Shown: positions 27,167 to 40,488 of the stretch, in pieces | Layout of the letters: each line of letters starts with the position of its first letter | Numbering within the stretch: the first letter of the stretch is position 1 | Source of the DNA: Anticarsia gemmatalis | Taxonomy: Eukaryota > Arthropoda > Insecta > Lepidoptera > Erebidae | Length of the DNA stretch: 64,000 bases | Assembly: GCF_050436995.1 (NCBI RefSeq) | Contig: NC_134755.1 | Location: forward strand, 3,659,001 to 3,723,000 | Direction: 5' to 3' | Position numbers and translations under genes: made by a program | Notes under the pieces: model-generated | What the model saw: only the letters and a program-made list of their open reading frames with translations | Databases searched by the model: none | Told to the model about the DNA's origin: nothing

Positions 27167-27220
27167 GAATATTTTATAGGTAGAAAAACGTATTGTACGT
27201 TTTTCTACCGCTAAATATTC
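27167..27220. repeat. Strong hairpin: 14-bp perfect stem plus 8-bp outer stem
   Basis: The inner arms GGTAGAAAAACGTA (27179-27192) and TACGTTTTTCTACC (27196-27209) are exact reverse complements around a 3-nt loop. Outside a small internal loop (TATA against GCT), GAATATTT (27167-27174) pairs with AAATATTC (27213-27220). That gives 22 paired bases in 54 nt, far beyond chance for this composition. It may be a tiny foldback element, a remnant of a larger MITE, or a transcribed stem-loop. It is shorter than a typical insect pre-microRNA (about 60-100 nt), and no known mature microRNA is recognisable in it. Confidence 0.85.
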
Positions 27221-28149
27221 ATACTACTGAGTCGTACTATGTTTTATCGGCATTTATTTCTCTAATAATAATAACGTGCCATTACTGTACCATAAAGTCC
27301 TACGTCTACCCATTAGTTTTTATTTTGTCTCTCATTATATTCTGGCAACACCAATAATTTCCACTGACAACTTATCTGTTTGCACTTTTCATAAAAAAAT
27401 GTAGACAGGCTCGCAGGCAGGCAGCACCCTCGCCCGTATTTTGTCACCAAAGGACGGGCGTTTGCCAACAGGGGACTGACCAATTTCAACTCAAGCGTTT
27501 ATTAAACACAATCCTAAACAAAGAGACGTACAAACAAATTAGTTGACAGTGTAAAATTATTTCTAAAATCAGTCCCACATAATAGAAATCTTTAACATGG
27601 AAATTTATAGGGGTGCGTTGCAAGAACAAGGTGTGATCTTATTAAGTAGAATTTATTGGATGGATAAAACGTGCATTTACGTGTGTGAGTATTTATGGTT
27701 TTAATTAGTCGCTAGAGGTGATAAAGGATGAATTTTAATACGGGAGGATTTTAGATTGCATTTGTTCGATTGGTCTATTGTTCTGGGGTTGCGTTAAGTA
27801 AAAAAAAATACTAAGTATTGCTAACATCTCGCTATAAAGCAACTAAATGCTAACTTTATGTATTACATTTGGTAGTCTATAAAAATGACAAGCTGGACGC
27901 AACACTACAAACCAGTACAAAATCCAAGCTAAGCCAGTCCGTTCACAAATAGAGGAGAAAGATAGAAACGCGCCACACGACCGAGTAATCCATGTAAGCA
28001 CACCAAGAAAGGTCGTAAATAGCAAACCATTAGCATTCTTGGTGCGGTCGGAGCACAGGCTAATCCACACGATTGTTCCTTAAAAGCCTCACCGAGTAAA
28101 AGTCAATTGTAGGCGCTAGACTGAACATTCGCATGTGAAATTATTTGCC
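27221..28149. other. Non-coding spacer between two hairpin elements
   Basis: No gene is supported. A GC-richer segment at about 27407-27475 contains CAGGCAGGCAG and GGACGGGCG words. The minus-strand frame at 27843-28070 has no recognisable motif. Confidence 0.6.
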
Positions 28150-28263
28150 CCCGGTTTCTGAGGTACATTTAGCGGTAGCTTATCTACTCAATAGCCTTTA
28201 AGCTCATTTAAGAGTGACAGTTTGAATACATAAACTACCGCTTAAAGTGCCTCAGAAACCGGG
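28150..28263. mobile_element. Foldback MITE, 114 bp
   Basis: Both ends carry the same 14 bases, CCCGGTTTCTGAGG (28150-28163), with the exact reverse complement at 28250-28263. The inverted symmetry continues inward through AGCGGTAG and TTAT, giving 42-nt arms with 36 matches around a 30-nt centre, so almost the whole element can fold into one hairpin. I recognise this CCCGGTTTCTGAGG/AGCGGTAG hairpin as a recurrent lepidopteran intergenic and intronic repeat (from memory). No clean target-site duplication is visible. The flanks TGCC and GGCA extend the symmetry slightly, so the exact ends are uncertain by a few bases. It encodes nothing, and its transposase superfamily cannot be assigned from sequence alone. 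Confidence 0.8.
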
Positions 28264-31200
28264 CATTAGTCATGTAAGACCTTTTATTTGAAAGCAAAAT
28301 CTCATATAAATATATTTAAATCAATGTGAAGGAAAAAGTCACAAAACGAATTGAAGTAAAGAAATAACTATTCGGCAGTTTTGTCGACCAATATAAGAAA
28401 AGAGGTATAGTCCCGTAAGGACCCACGTCAATTCGACCTGTGTTTAGAAATTGTAACGTTTGACGACCGTTATTGTGTAGCGATTTTTTCCAGCATTCTG
28501 TTTGATTTATTTCCTTTAACAACTTTGTGTTGCTACAAATTCTGCAATACAACGTCAGAAATTGCTGGCGAATTTTGGTGGTAAAGGCTTACGAATTAGT
28601 TTGCACATTAATCTTCGGAGGAATTCAATGATATATGCACAATTCCAACAACTGGCCACGCTTCCATAATGTTGGTCTATTCCTTTTCGCAGTTTGGCAA
28701 TTATTTAAACATTTTTTCTTGTTTTATTGCAAGATATTGATACATAAATTCCGAACGTCAAGCAGATTGATTAATTACGTAAGTTCGGACAATATCTCCA
28801 CTCAAATACCAATAAAAGAGAAATATAAGTTACATTGTCAATCAAAGCGTTCATTCGTTTTCAACACGAATTTATTACGAAAGCGAGTGAGTGACGTTCC
28901 AATTGATTGAAATGTACGGGCTATGTTTGATCAAACTCTTATTTGGACTGCGCTGACCGTAAAAATCAGTTTTCAAAGGATTATGTGGACCATAGTGACT
29001 ATTGAAACTTAAAATCTCTTTGATTGATAAAACCTATTTATTTCTATATATTTAACAAAATATTCCAAGAAATTGTGACGACAATTTTAATAACGTTACA
29101 CAAATACAGCAAATGATTTGGATATTGAAATGCCAATCGAAAAGTCTGGGCAAGGCATAAAAAACTAAATCCAATTAGATTTTTTGACAAGCCTTTATGA
29201 AATTCGATCTGATGAGGATTTCAGACAAACTTACTTACTCTCGTTAATATTATAAAATTATAAAAAAATACGATAGCAAACAAAGAGTTAATTAAGTATT
29301 TATTATCACATAAAGATCCTTTACAACAAGTACGTAAATAAATTAAATTCCCGTGACCAACATAAAATGTTTAAATCTCCTGTTGCGGTACAAATAGGAG
29401 AGTTCAATTTAATTTGTCGACTCTTTGCATGGTATGCATCTAACGAACGCGGAAATTAAAGCTTGTCCCAAATATTTTCCTCATTTATTTCCCAACACAG
29501 CCATCTACAGATAGCTTGCGGAGTCTTTTGATAATATCCAATGGTATTTATTTAATAAGGCACAATCGCGGACAATTTCATTTACAAAGCGAAATACCAA
29601 AAGGATAATAGAATTACAATTGAAAATATAACAAAGATAAAATTTCAAGATTCTCGCAAATATGTAGTAAAAATTTACATGATAATGTAGTCAGTCCTTT
29701 GTCGGGGGTAAGATATGACGGTGGGGACACGCCGGGTAAATTTAATTAATGAAACCAGTAAATGAGAAAAGGTCCCCCCAGTAGTTTTGTTAAAATAAAA
29801 ATAAATGTTTATACATGTATTGCGACAACATAAAGACAAAGGTAAAATCAGAGGTTTATTGTTGCTGACTCTCCGTAGCGTGAAATTAAACATATTTCTT
29901 TACCTTATTTTGATTCCAATGGTAATTCTATTTTGGTTTTCTTTTTTGTACATCGCTAGTTAAGAATCCATTTCTGTTTGATATGAATAAAACGCAAGTT
30001 ACTAAGTTTACACACATAAGCATTGTTTGTTTGCCCTTTACAACGCGTAACTTGAAACTTTCTGAACCGGAAAATATATACTGCTTCGAGACTCGTTTAG
30101 AAATATGTTGTTTCGTTCAAAAAAGTACAAACATAAATTTTCCAAGAAAACTTTCAGAGGTAAAGTGGTAACATGAACATCATTTTAGTTCGAAACTAAA
30201 AAGAAACTAGCGGCAACACAGCACAGTTATTTTTCAGGATCGAGGAACTAAGTAAGTTCTTTAAATCAGTTTCAAGAGTAAACTAGATTTCTGTGCTGTT
30301 CGAAAAATGCACCAAGTTTCATCATCGATTAATCTGTCAAACGGCTAGTTGGAAAGTCCCCGGCGTTCGACCGTCTAACTACACACCAAATTTATCACTC
30401 AACTCGATTTAAATGCAAAATAAAGGCGAGTGGACCATGTCAACTTTGCCTGCGTAATTTTTATTACGAAAGTTTTTAGGTTAAACACACATTTGCACAA
30501 GTCCCACCCTTTATTGGAGTAGATTGAAAATCGTTTGACATTGACACTGTTAGGACGAAGTTGTATGATTGAATACCGACCTAAAATATTATATTATTAT
30601 ATCCTATCGATATTAACAAGTATTGTTGAGTTATTGTTCTGCCAGCTTTTATTATACCAAATACTGGTGGTAAATGCCGTTCAATGTTTGAAGTAATAAA
30701 TAAATGGAACGTCGGACACAATAAAGAAAAACGGCAACACGTAGACTTCTACTTCCTCAATAAGGCTGAAAAAGCAAACACGTTATCGCAACAAGTATTC
30801 GAAGCACGCTTATCCGCAAGGGCGTGACTGGGCCGAAACTGGCGTAGCATTATTTATTCTGACACTTCAAACGATCTATTAAACGAAAAGGTGGACTGCG
30901 TTAATATTAACAAATGCGTTAGCCCTAATCAGGGCGATAACTTTGAGATGCAGTACATTTTACATAAAAAATGAAGATAAAGAAATAAGAGGTAAAATTA
31001 TTGCAGTAATAAAGACTACCCAGGATTTATTTAATGTGCTTTTATATTTGTAACGCTTACAATAGGTTAGCTTTGAGGTGACTCAAGGGCGAAAATTGTG
31101 AATACGTGTAAAATGCAGACGAATATTGGAGAATTGTAAAACACGTGAGACGAATTGACAAACGGAAAATTTGCATACTTTGGATTCCGTCCGTCTCGTA

Positions 31201-34200
31201 GTCAGTTCTCTGGCAAAGTATAGGTGGGCGGAACTAAAAGTTGGAAGCTACGTGGCGAACTAGCAAAAAGAGAAAGTGAATTAAATTAACAAAACTTTTG
31301 TTGAATAATAGATTTGTATTTACTTTGTTATGTTTGGAAACAAGAGTTCCGATTGAAAGTGATAGTGTGAGTGGTTTTTCATGTTTCGTTTTTTATGGTA
31401 ACAGTTTATTTGCCCTGTGTGGCCCATTCGATTATGAGAATAACGATCTTGACACTACGTTGTGTTATTGTAACTTTGTTTATGGCTTATGTTTTCGAGC
31501 TAAAGACTGATATGGTAGTGTATTTAATGTAACAGATTATTTCTTTTTTGTATTACTACATCATTTTATGTCTTTTATTAATATAAATTAAATTATTTCG
31601 TAATCTTTTTCAAAAACATTAACATAAAGTTGATTAAATATATTATATTGTTTATTTTGTCTGGACTGTGTAAGGTACATATTTGAGAGGATGGATTCAC
31701 AGATATTCTGTACTGTACATGCATTTGATTTAAGAACATTGGAACTGTGGAGTCTCAAATACTTGACTAAACCTAACGTCTATCGAAAGAATTGAAATAA
31801 ACTTGGATATTCTACGGTACATTGACCCGAACATCTGCATAAAAGACTTTTACGAAAGTGGTCTTCCATATTCCCAATTAATTTGTAAACCGAAAACTGA
31901 TAGGTTGAACAACAAATTTTAGCAGAGGTTAATAAAATTACTATTATTATAGCGTTTTTCACATCTTCTAGAGTTTAATTCTGCCTTTTCTTGCAACGCG
32001 AACTGTGTCGTCTCAAACTTAATTTCCAGGGCGAAGTTAATAGATTTTCAAAGAATTAGTTTCCTTCGAGATCAAAATAGTTTGAGAGTTCAGCCCGGCA
32101 TTGTTGTCCATTTGTTGGACGTGAGTTCAGTCCGTTGCAATACCTCGGATAGATGTTTACGTTGGACTCAAAGAACACTAGAATTTCTTTCGTCTATTCG
32201 ACTGCGAGATAATCAATATGACAAGAACGAGTGGGCGGACAGTGAACTTAATGATTTGAGAAGAAAAAAAGCTCATCTCATAGAATCGATATCGTCTGAA
32301 CAGATTTAATTTGTTAACAGTGGGATTAGGATTAGTCTATTCGATGTAAAAAGATTTTCTGCTTAAATTTAAATCTTCTTCCATCAGTATTTTGAAATTA
32401 CTTCAGTAAAAGCACGTTTACACAAAATTTCCAGGCACTGTTATTTAGATGAGCAGCTTAAAATTTATAGAGCATGCATAACGTTGATAGCAGACAAAAT
32501 ATAAACTAAACTTGTATATCAAACCAACCAGTATTCACGGTTTGCAATTTACTGAACAATTCAGGTAGCTACTTTGGTAATGCGACATCATTCGTGGAAC
32601 AGACTCATTCGTAATCACCATATGTGTCGACCCTTGCGGTCTCATCGTGGATGCGAGCTTCGCACCAAAAGCCTTTGTAATTTTGATTCCCGTTTCCCAG
32701 ACCCCACTAATTATGGACGCACGTTTACTACAATTGTCTGCCTATTGCTTAACTTTATCTCGAATGAACCAGGCTGGACTTATGCTAAGCAGTATTGTGT
32801 TTATGTTTTAATACTGTTCCGGTAGTTAAGATTAATTTTAATACTGTCGTGTGTGAGCCAGTTACGGAAAGTTGAATGTGTTTGTTTATGACTGCTGGGT
32901 AGACTTTATTTTAAGGTGTCGTTACTATGATTTGATATAAGAATTTATTTAACTGTGAATTTAAATCGTGTTATATTAATATTAATTAACAGTGTTTATC
33001 TTAGAGCTCAGACAAAATCCAATAAAAGATAATGAACATTTCTCTAAGAACAAAAAGCATTGAGACTAGAACGCGGTGGTTGTATACATTTCTGTCTCAT
33101 ATTGTACATAACTTGTGTTGCTTAATTATGAGTCTGTTGCACTCATCAGTCTCAAACAAAGAAAACAACTTTTCTCTGCATATTTTTGCTGAACATTAAC
33201 TTGGAAATTTGGCAAACATCTTGCCAATAGCAGTGCTCTGCAATTAAGGTTAATTAAACTTAAATGAACTTTGTTTTAGTACTACATATAATGGTACGAC
33301 GATTGGTACGAAATAAGAATGAGAACTTTTATTTGAAGACAATGTTCAGGCCTTAATTATAGGCTATTAACATAACATTAAAATACATTTAGTAGAAATA
33401 GCTGCTTTGAATTTAAGTTTCTTTACGTTTTGCTAGAAGTTTATCTTAGTAGCAATACTATTTCAGTGGCAAAAATAACCAACAAATATATTCGGAATAG
33501 TGGTAATAGAGGCGTATAATAATGCTAACGGCAAACAATCTAATAGAAGAAGCATTCTAATAAAAGCGATGTCTGTTTATCGAATATTTAAGAGGAAAAA
33601 AGTCATATCAATGGACGGTTCCTTATCACTTGTCATCACCGCGTCGAATCACGCTACTAAAATAGGTGAAATGCATTTAAAGCATTTCATCGATACTCTC
33701 TACAATGAATGTACAAGCCTACGCTACACTACGCATCGTAAACCACACATTGTAGACTACATACATACATGTACATATACATTCGAGCACGATGTTCGTC
33801 CTCAAGCTAACGCGTCGCTAACACGAGTGCCTTGAGTATTCTAATAGGTGTCTTAGTTCGCCCCTCTGTCCTTTGTGATCGTATTGTGCTTGAGTGAGTG
33901 CGTGTTGCGTTAATTTGTGAGCAAAGTACGTTTGTTACTCTGTGTTTGATCGATTTTGACTATCATTTTAGTATGGTAATGTTAGGTCACACGTAAAATA
34001 TGACAGTCAGTGATAGCAATGAAGAATTTTATAACAGGTTTTGTTAGTAGTAGGTTATTAAATGTATCTCAAAAGTGATAAACACGTTCATGTTTCTTAT
34101 AAGGTAATATTTAGAAAGTAGAATAGAATAGAACGACATAAAAATTATTTGCAAAAAATGTAGGTACAAAAAATATATAAATACATAACAAAGGCTTTTA

Positions 34201-37200
34201 TCACGTTACAAGTTTCCGAACCTGATTGAAGATTATTTATTATTTCATCACTGATATAGCCCAGATAAGACAAAGCAAAGTTATTAAAGTCAAGATCTAT
34301 ATGTACAAACACAAAACTAATAACAAGGTTTATTTAGGGCCAAACAAACAATTCTTGTATAATACGTGTAGGTGGGCGTGGGTTTGGAAGTCTCCAAGCG
34401 CTCTACAGTAAACAGCTCCCAATCAACCCGTGACCACGTAAATCGATCGCCTACTGAGTGGCCACACGACCACTAGCAAATATTCTAACATCACAGACTG
34501 AAGAAACCGCACGCGTAATTTAACTCAGTACTGACCTAATTTGTAATATACTGAACTGTAGTTCGACAACTTAGTGGAGAGCCTTGTAGGCAAGGTTCGC
34601 TAGCGGAGGAATACAAAATTTTGAAGTCAACACATCAAAACCCGCAGGCTTATGCCGCTGACGGTGATCAGTCTGATACAGTTGCTTTATTTAAGAACTA
34701 CAGATAATATTATTATTCAATATAATCTACATAGATCAATTGTGCACGCCAAGGCTTTATGCTAGGTTGTAAAGTAAAAATCCAACAGGTTTAACTCCCT
34801 TTGGTTACGACTTCGTACTTTACATCGATTTTTCTTTCTTCCCAAATTACCATTCACATTATATGACGTAAAAATAAATTGAACACCTGACCTTTATAAA
34901 AGAATCCAGGCAAGTGAAAGGATTCTAAAGATCAATACATGGCCAAAATGGATAAAGGGACGAAAACATTTTATATGAGATTTTTACTTTTACCTGATTT
35001 TCAAGGAAATTGTCGCAAATTGTTGTAACCAAGGTTGGAAAGGACCTTAGGTTATTTCTATATAACAAGTGGTCAATACGATCCACAAAGTATTATTTAG
35101 AGCATATTGGTATTACACTTCTATAGGTTGTTTACAAATCTATATAACCAATTAGAATTGCGAAGCAACTATGAAACAACAGAAACATAACCGCATAATT
35201 GGCGGTGACAACTAAATAGGCAAGTGCGGGGGCAATTTTAGTTGCCACGAGTACCTTGAACAAAGTTTTGCTCGGGCCATTCATCGGATAATGTTCAGTC
35301 GTGGGTTTAATTAAAATCGGTTCACAGGTCTCACAGACTAGCGTTTAATAATTTAGTTAGAGGGCTCTACTTTAGCTTATTCGGCGACGAGCGAACTTGT
35401 CTGATAGATCCGTAAGTTACATGCTAGTTAGAAGTGGTTTATACTAGAGTGAGGTATTTAATTATGCAGCCAAGTATTACGGTGGCTTATCTGTGTACTT
35501 TCGTGGAGATTAAAGAGTAACTTCGATGTAACATTAAATGGAAAGCTTTTAAGGGATTGTACTCTTTACTTAAAGTTATAAAGTTGTAGGAAAATCAAGG
35601 TAAAATTAATATATGAGCACTGAAATGTATAACGCTCTCAGGGCTATTTTCCGTGAAGACACCCCTGAGAACAGCCAATGCGTATTGGAAATGCAAATAC
35701 TCAACGCTTCAAGGACCCGCGTCAAAAGGGAGACGTAAAATAATTTGTAACATTTAAATTTTTATCCCACGGTGCGGTAAACTCGCTAAATTTAAAATTA
35801 TTCCAGCCGATTAGGTTGAAGATATTCTCAAAATGTATACCACAAGCTGTACAATTTTAACTTGCTTGTGATGCGTGTCTTATTATCAAACCCAGCACAA
35901 TTCTGGAAGTTTAAAGTAAATTAGTTTTCGTTACTACTTCAGGTCTTAAAAAGTCTAGTAAAGTATATTTATTGCTTTGTATTTTCGTAATAACTGACAT
36001 ACTATATGTGGCAATTATTATTTATTAATTTCCCGTTTTAAATTAGTTTTCTTCACTACCTTTGGTGTAGTAAACAGCCTTTAAAATGTTATTATACTTT
36101 TGCATCTCGTTATTATCTGACGAAATATATTTCGCAATTATACGGATGTTGAGCAGAGCTATCTCCGTTGCATCACAGTTGGGTGCTCGGGTCATCTTGG
36201 TATATATTCGGCCAGTTAGCGAAGTAGCTGGTCACTGTGGAACGTCCGTTAAATATTTAGATCACGAAAGTGCAGTAGCTAAAATTGCTATCACTTATTA
36301 CTATGCATTACGCGTAGATTTAAAAATCTTTAGTGACTGCATGAATTGTGACTGCAACAATACGATAGCTTGTTCATCAATAATTAATGAATGGGAGAGA
36401 TCAAGATAAATGTAAAAAAAATAGTGGAACCTTCAATTAGAGATAAAACACAAAATTTTTAAAAATTCTGATTAAAATCTCGGACTGCAAAACACTGACA
36501 TAAATTTTTAAATACGAATAAGCTGTGTCGCCAAAACTTAACTAAAATCGGCGGAAAAAACACACAATTTGCACCACTAGCAAAACTTTGCGAGTAAAAG
36601 AAAAGGGAAACTGATAAAACCTAGTAGAAACGAAAGCTTTACACCTTTATCAGATATTCCATTACCGATAAGAGGCCGAGATTTTTTTCTAAGGAAATGC
36701 CAATTGCATTTGTCTGACCGCAGGTACTATCGTCGCACTAAATCCTATAGATAACGGAAACGTAATAAGTTTTTGTTTCGCCGACCTGATACTGTAAATG
36801 TGATGGGAGAATATCTAATCTGATACGACAGACATTTCGTCAGTCCAATAAGTAGTTCAAACGAGAATTGCAGACAAGAGCTAATAACGTAGGATGAAAG
36901 TAATATGTTAGATGAGGTAAGCAAAGTCGGGTAAAGCCTGTGAATGGACATCTTCGACTCAAAAGCCGGAGTGACCGGTCGACAAGCCTGTACCATACTA
37001 TATGAGCATTTACTTGGATATTTTTGTTTCGGAATTTGTCAAATGTTCCAGTGTCGTCTGAGTAAATGTGTTAGCATACAAATATGCAAACATGAATAGC
37101 CTTATGAAGTCTCACGATTATAAATATGGAATACGACGAAAGTTACTATAATGAAAAACATATATAAGTGTCAAACAGATTAGATGGACCTTTTTACGGT

Positions 37201-40175
37201 TTCACACACGAATACGTAACCGTTGACAAAATCTGTCATACCGCTAGACCATGTTTCGCAACAGTATCATGACGAAACATTAGGCGCCAATGTCATAAAC
37301 ACGAACGTCCTGAACCGTGAATAAAGCCACGTCACCGCGTCAGTCAGTTATCCGTTTATCCTTATAAATAAGCATTAACGATGCCAGTAAATCTAGTATG
37401 AAAACCTTTGGGATGAATTCGAAAAGCATTGGATTTTAATACGACGCGGCGACGTCACAACGATTTTAAGCTTTAAGTACAATTTTATTTGAAGTCTGGG
37501 TGCTTCACACGGCGACTATTTATGATCCAATGAATCTGTGGAATAGAGCATTTCATTCACCTAAATAATTTATTATATCGCCATTCTGTTTTAAGGTCCT
37601 TTTATATCAATCAGAGCTTTTAAGTAACGTGATAAGGTTGTGACATGTTAGAGAGAATCCCAGAGGTATATAATATCAGATTATTCATGGCCATTAGTTT
37701 AACGTAAGTAATATTGATTCAAACTACAGTCAACTTGGCTTTAAAAGCATTCAATAAACAAAGAAACTAATGTAATTCACTATAAAAGGTAAAGTAACTC
37801 TCATATTTAGTATTCTTTGCAACGAAACAGTCTTGATAATGTTCCAACAGTTTTATTTGGGTTAAAGAAAGCCAAAGTATGTAGGCTCTCGAGAATAAGT
37901 TTCCTGCATTATAAAGACGTAGCAAAGTAAACTCGTTAACTAGTGCTCAGAGAGTACGTGTCAATTTAACGTGGTCTTACAAGAAGAATGGAGGGAAGAC
38001 CCTTATAATTTGAACGTAAGACGGTCGGTATTTTATTTGACGTTGTGATAAAAGTACGTGATATTTGTTGCTCGAAATATTATTTAACTTGGTACTCAAT
38101 TCTACACGTGTAGCAACAAGTTATAAAATTTTGTTAATATACGTTCTGGAATAAATTAGTATTTATAGTGAAATGAATTTCAATTCCAACTTAATTCTAT
38201 ATTTGGAGTTCAGGTAAAACTTAACAGACTCAATTTTAAAAACCGGCTTCTAAATGTAGTTACTTAAACAAAACAATAAGGGTTTGCATATTCGGCTAGG
38301 TCGTTCAAATGACCAGTAAGAAGTGATTGATCATGTTCTTGTGTAACCACCGGCGGCTGACGCCAAAATAGCCGGCAGGCTGTCGAGCAAAAAGTTCTAA
38401 TGGTTTGCGACCCCAACGTTAGCGTTGATAGGCAAAACACCGCATATTCTAGACTAGAGCTGTAACATTTTGAACCCTAAACGGACCCTTATAATATGTT
38501 TTCTCGTCTTTTTTATTTTTATGCTTCTATGCCCTTTCTATTCTACGAGAAAAAGGTACATATGAGGTGAAATGTTTATCTTGCCCCGTGATTCGCACAA
38601 AAGAATGGACTCAACCGTGAATTCTTTTATTTACCCGTTCACAGGCAATATGTTGGCAATTCATAGGTACTTTTGGTACTATTGTAATCGTTATATGTTA
38701 GGCTTTATGTACACTCTTTGTTTGCTTATCCCAAGCACGGTGGACGATATATTATAACGAGTTTCGCTATCGCTAACGGGCGCTGTATTTCAGTTTTGCG
38801 AAGTGACCTTTGTTGTCAAATTTACAAAGACCGTTTTTATATACCTTTTTTGTTTTAGGTAAATTGTGAGACGACCTTCATTGTTTAGTTAAATATATTC
38901 CACGTCATAAGTTTTAATTAGACAAGCTGCAATATCTGATCACCTAAAAGTGTTAAAGTATTGAACACGACTTTGCTTGTTGTTCAAGTAAATCGTTGGT
39001 CAATAGCGGAATAATAAAACGATTTACCTTTAGATTACTATTAACATTACAATAACATCGCAATATCACTTATAACATCTATATTAGTTCTGGTGCCTTT
39101 CATAAAATTTTCTTACTGAAGCAATAAATACACATTAATGGCTTATTAAGTATTTATGACCATCTTAGTTCAGCGTCGGGAACACCATGCGTGTAATTGC
39201 CTTTTACCACAATCCTAGGTAGCAAATGTCTTGAGTAAATATACGATGAATATGGGAACACTAGCTCTATTTGGCTAAAACATTCTGAACAGTAATTGGT
39301 CCAAATGAAATTTCACAGTGGCTGGGTGAGCGTTTTCGTTTAATAAGTATTGTAATTTCACTCTAGTATTTGACTATCATGCTTGGTTTAGAGTTAGGTA
39401 TTCCATTTAAGTGTGGAAATGGTTGGGAACTATTTCAAGTATGAGCGGGCAAACCGAGTTCTGGGTTGAGGTAGTCTTGAAGTTTAGTGGTATTGCGGAT
39501 ATATGAGTATGTATGTAACTTAGACATATTAATATGATTTACACTCATACTACTTAATAGGAGCTTTCTATTAGGCATTCACTGAAATATTTAACATATT
39601 AGCTTCATATGAGAGGTACGTTGATGTTATATAAGCGAAAAAAGCTGTATTCCTTTTTTTGGGCACCCACAAGGGATGAGATTTCAGTAAAAGCTGGAAT
39701 ATAAAGATAAAATACTCGATACGTAAGTAGGTACTTACTGACCGCCCTATATCCCCAAATGTCCACTCAACGCATGTTCGCGCCTCCCCCTAAACTATTA
39801 GCGAAGTTCAACCCTTATAAAATATCTTTATATTACAACCTCTGACCTTTCGTGTCCCTGACGGAACATTACACCGGCTTTATATACTTGTTAATATTTT
39901 AATAATGCCTGCATTGTGCGAATTAGGGATGTCTGACATTCTACTCGAGCGACCCTACTGACTCATTTTTCGAGTTTCTTGAATAATACTTGATTAGCAG
40001 TGTATTTTTTTCATGCAAAGCACCTTAATCCAATGTTCGTACTTTTGTTTGGAAATATAATTTAAAACCACATACTTTATTTTCTGTACATTAAAAATAT
40101 TAAGTCGATGTTAATATTTCACTTTGTTTATTTAATCAATCCGATTCTAGTACTTTCGTTTAAAGTCAATTCCTG
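28264..40175. other. Non-coding stretch, no gene seen
   Basis: No gene is supported. The frames at 33500-33835 and 36086-36409 are the longest here. The second opens with a real ATG, but neither shows a recognisable domain, flanking splice pattern or distinct codon use. A TACA-type microsatellite lies at about 33758-33782. An 8-bp inverted repeat, ATGTTTCG/CGAAACAT with a 14-nt loop, lies at 37251-37280. A phrase resembling a LINE tail, CAGACAAACTTACTTACTC, begins at 29223 but is too weak to call. Confidence 0.65.
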
Positions 40176-40178
40176 TTA
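40176..40178. repeat. Left target-site duplication TTA
   Basis: TTA directly abuts the first G of the left inverted repeat and is repeated at 40698-40700. A 3-bp TTA/TAA duplication is the insertion signature of PIF/Harbinger elements. Confidence 0.8.
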
Positions 40179-40250
40179 GGGTGCGTCCACATCTGGCGAA
40201 CGTGCCGCGAATGTGCAGCTCGCAAGCCGTTTGCGAACTGCGCGCGTGCA
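40179..40250 (+). repeat. Left terminal inverted repeat, 72 bp
   Basis: It begins GGGTGCGTCCACATCTGGCG and pairs with 40626-40697 at 68 of 72 positions. The differences are at arm positions 23, 46, 59 and 70, and all four are transitions. The similarity ends at arm position 73. Confidence 0.9.
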
Positions 40251-40301
40251 GTCACGGCAATAGTTTGGTGCGCCTCTTTAGCGCAACTCATACAAGGCTC
40301 G

Positions 40302-40307
40302 TATAAA
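40302..40307 (+). promoter_or_regulatory. Candidate TATA box of the relic transposase gene
   Basis: TATAAA within GTATAAAGGC lies 85 bp upstream of the relic ATG, in an otherwise GC-rich segment where such a word is unlikely by chance. Possible initiators are CTCAATC at about 40339 and TCAGT at 40372-40376. Neither sits at the ideal 25-32 bp spacing, so the start site is uncertain. Confidence 0.45.
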
Positions 40308-40386
40308 GGCGTGCGCGCGGCGCGCGATCTGCGCGTACTCAATCCTCGCGCTTACAGTTCCATTTACTGGCTCAGTACTTTCGAAG

Positions 40387-40482
40387 ATGTCGGACGACAC
40401 TAGTGCTTTTAATATAATTGCTGCATCATTAGCTATTATATTACTGATAAAAAGGAAAAAAAAGAGACAACGGCGTTGGCGG
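40387..40482 (+). pseudogene. Relic first exon of a Harbinger transposase-type gene
   Basis: An ATG at 40387 opens a frame whose product begins MSDDTSAF. It continues through a short hydrophobic run (residues 10-21: isoleucine, alanine, leucine) and then a very basic block, KRKKKRQRRWR (residues 22-32). An acidic N-terminus, then an aliphatic run, then a poly-basic stretch ending in tryptophan is how many insect Harbinger transposases begin, with a 'W-V-x-P-W' motif usually following. Here the frame runs at residue 32 into GTAAGT (40483-40488), a consensus 5' splice donor. If read through, the frame stops at TAG (40489-40491) after 34 residues. The catalytic DDE domain and acceptor exon are missing, so this is a deletion relic and not a working gene. 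The family match is from memory. Confidence 0.6.
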
Positions 40483-40488
40483 GTAAGT
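40483..40488 (+). promoter_or_regulatory. Consensus 5' splice donor GTAAGT
   Basis: GTAAGT follows directly after the tryptophan-arginine end of the relic exon and precedes an in-frame stop by two bases, as expected for a real exon boundary. No matching acceptor lies inside the element. If transcribed, it could splice into downstream host sequence. Confidence 0.5.

Noticed and set aside
32082..32309. Charged frame resembling a LINE endonuclease or coiled-coil piece
   Set aside because: It opens at TTG. The short charged stretch ending in SISSEQI has no aligned catalytic motif and no flanking retroelement sequence.
34560..34620. tRNA-like fold near GCCTTGTAGGCAAGGTTCGC
   Set aside because: There is only a 5-bp stem and no complete cloverleaf, A-box/B-box pair or acceptor stem.
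36086..36409. 107-codon ATG-initiated frame
   Set aside because: The start is acceptable and the composition looks somewhat protein-like, but no family is recognisable and no promoter or splice context supports it.
37251..37280. 8-bp inverted repeat ATGTTTCG/CGAAACAT
   Set aside because: Arms this short with a 14-nt loop are expected many times by chance in 64 kb.
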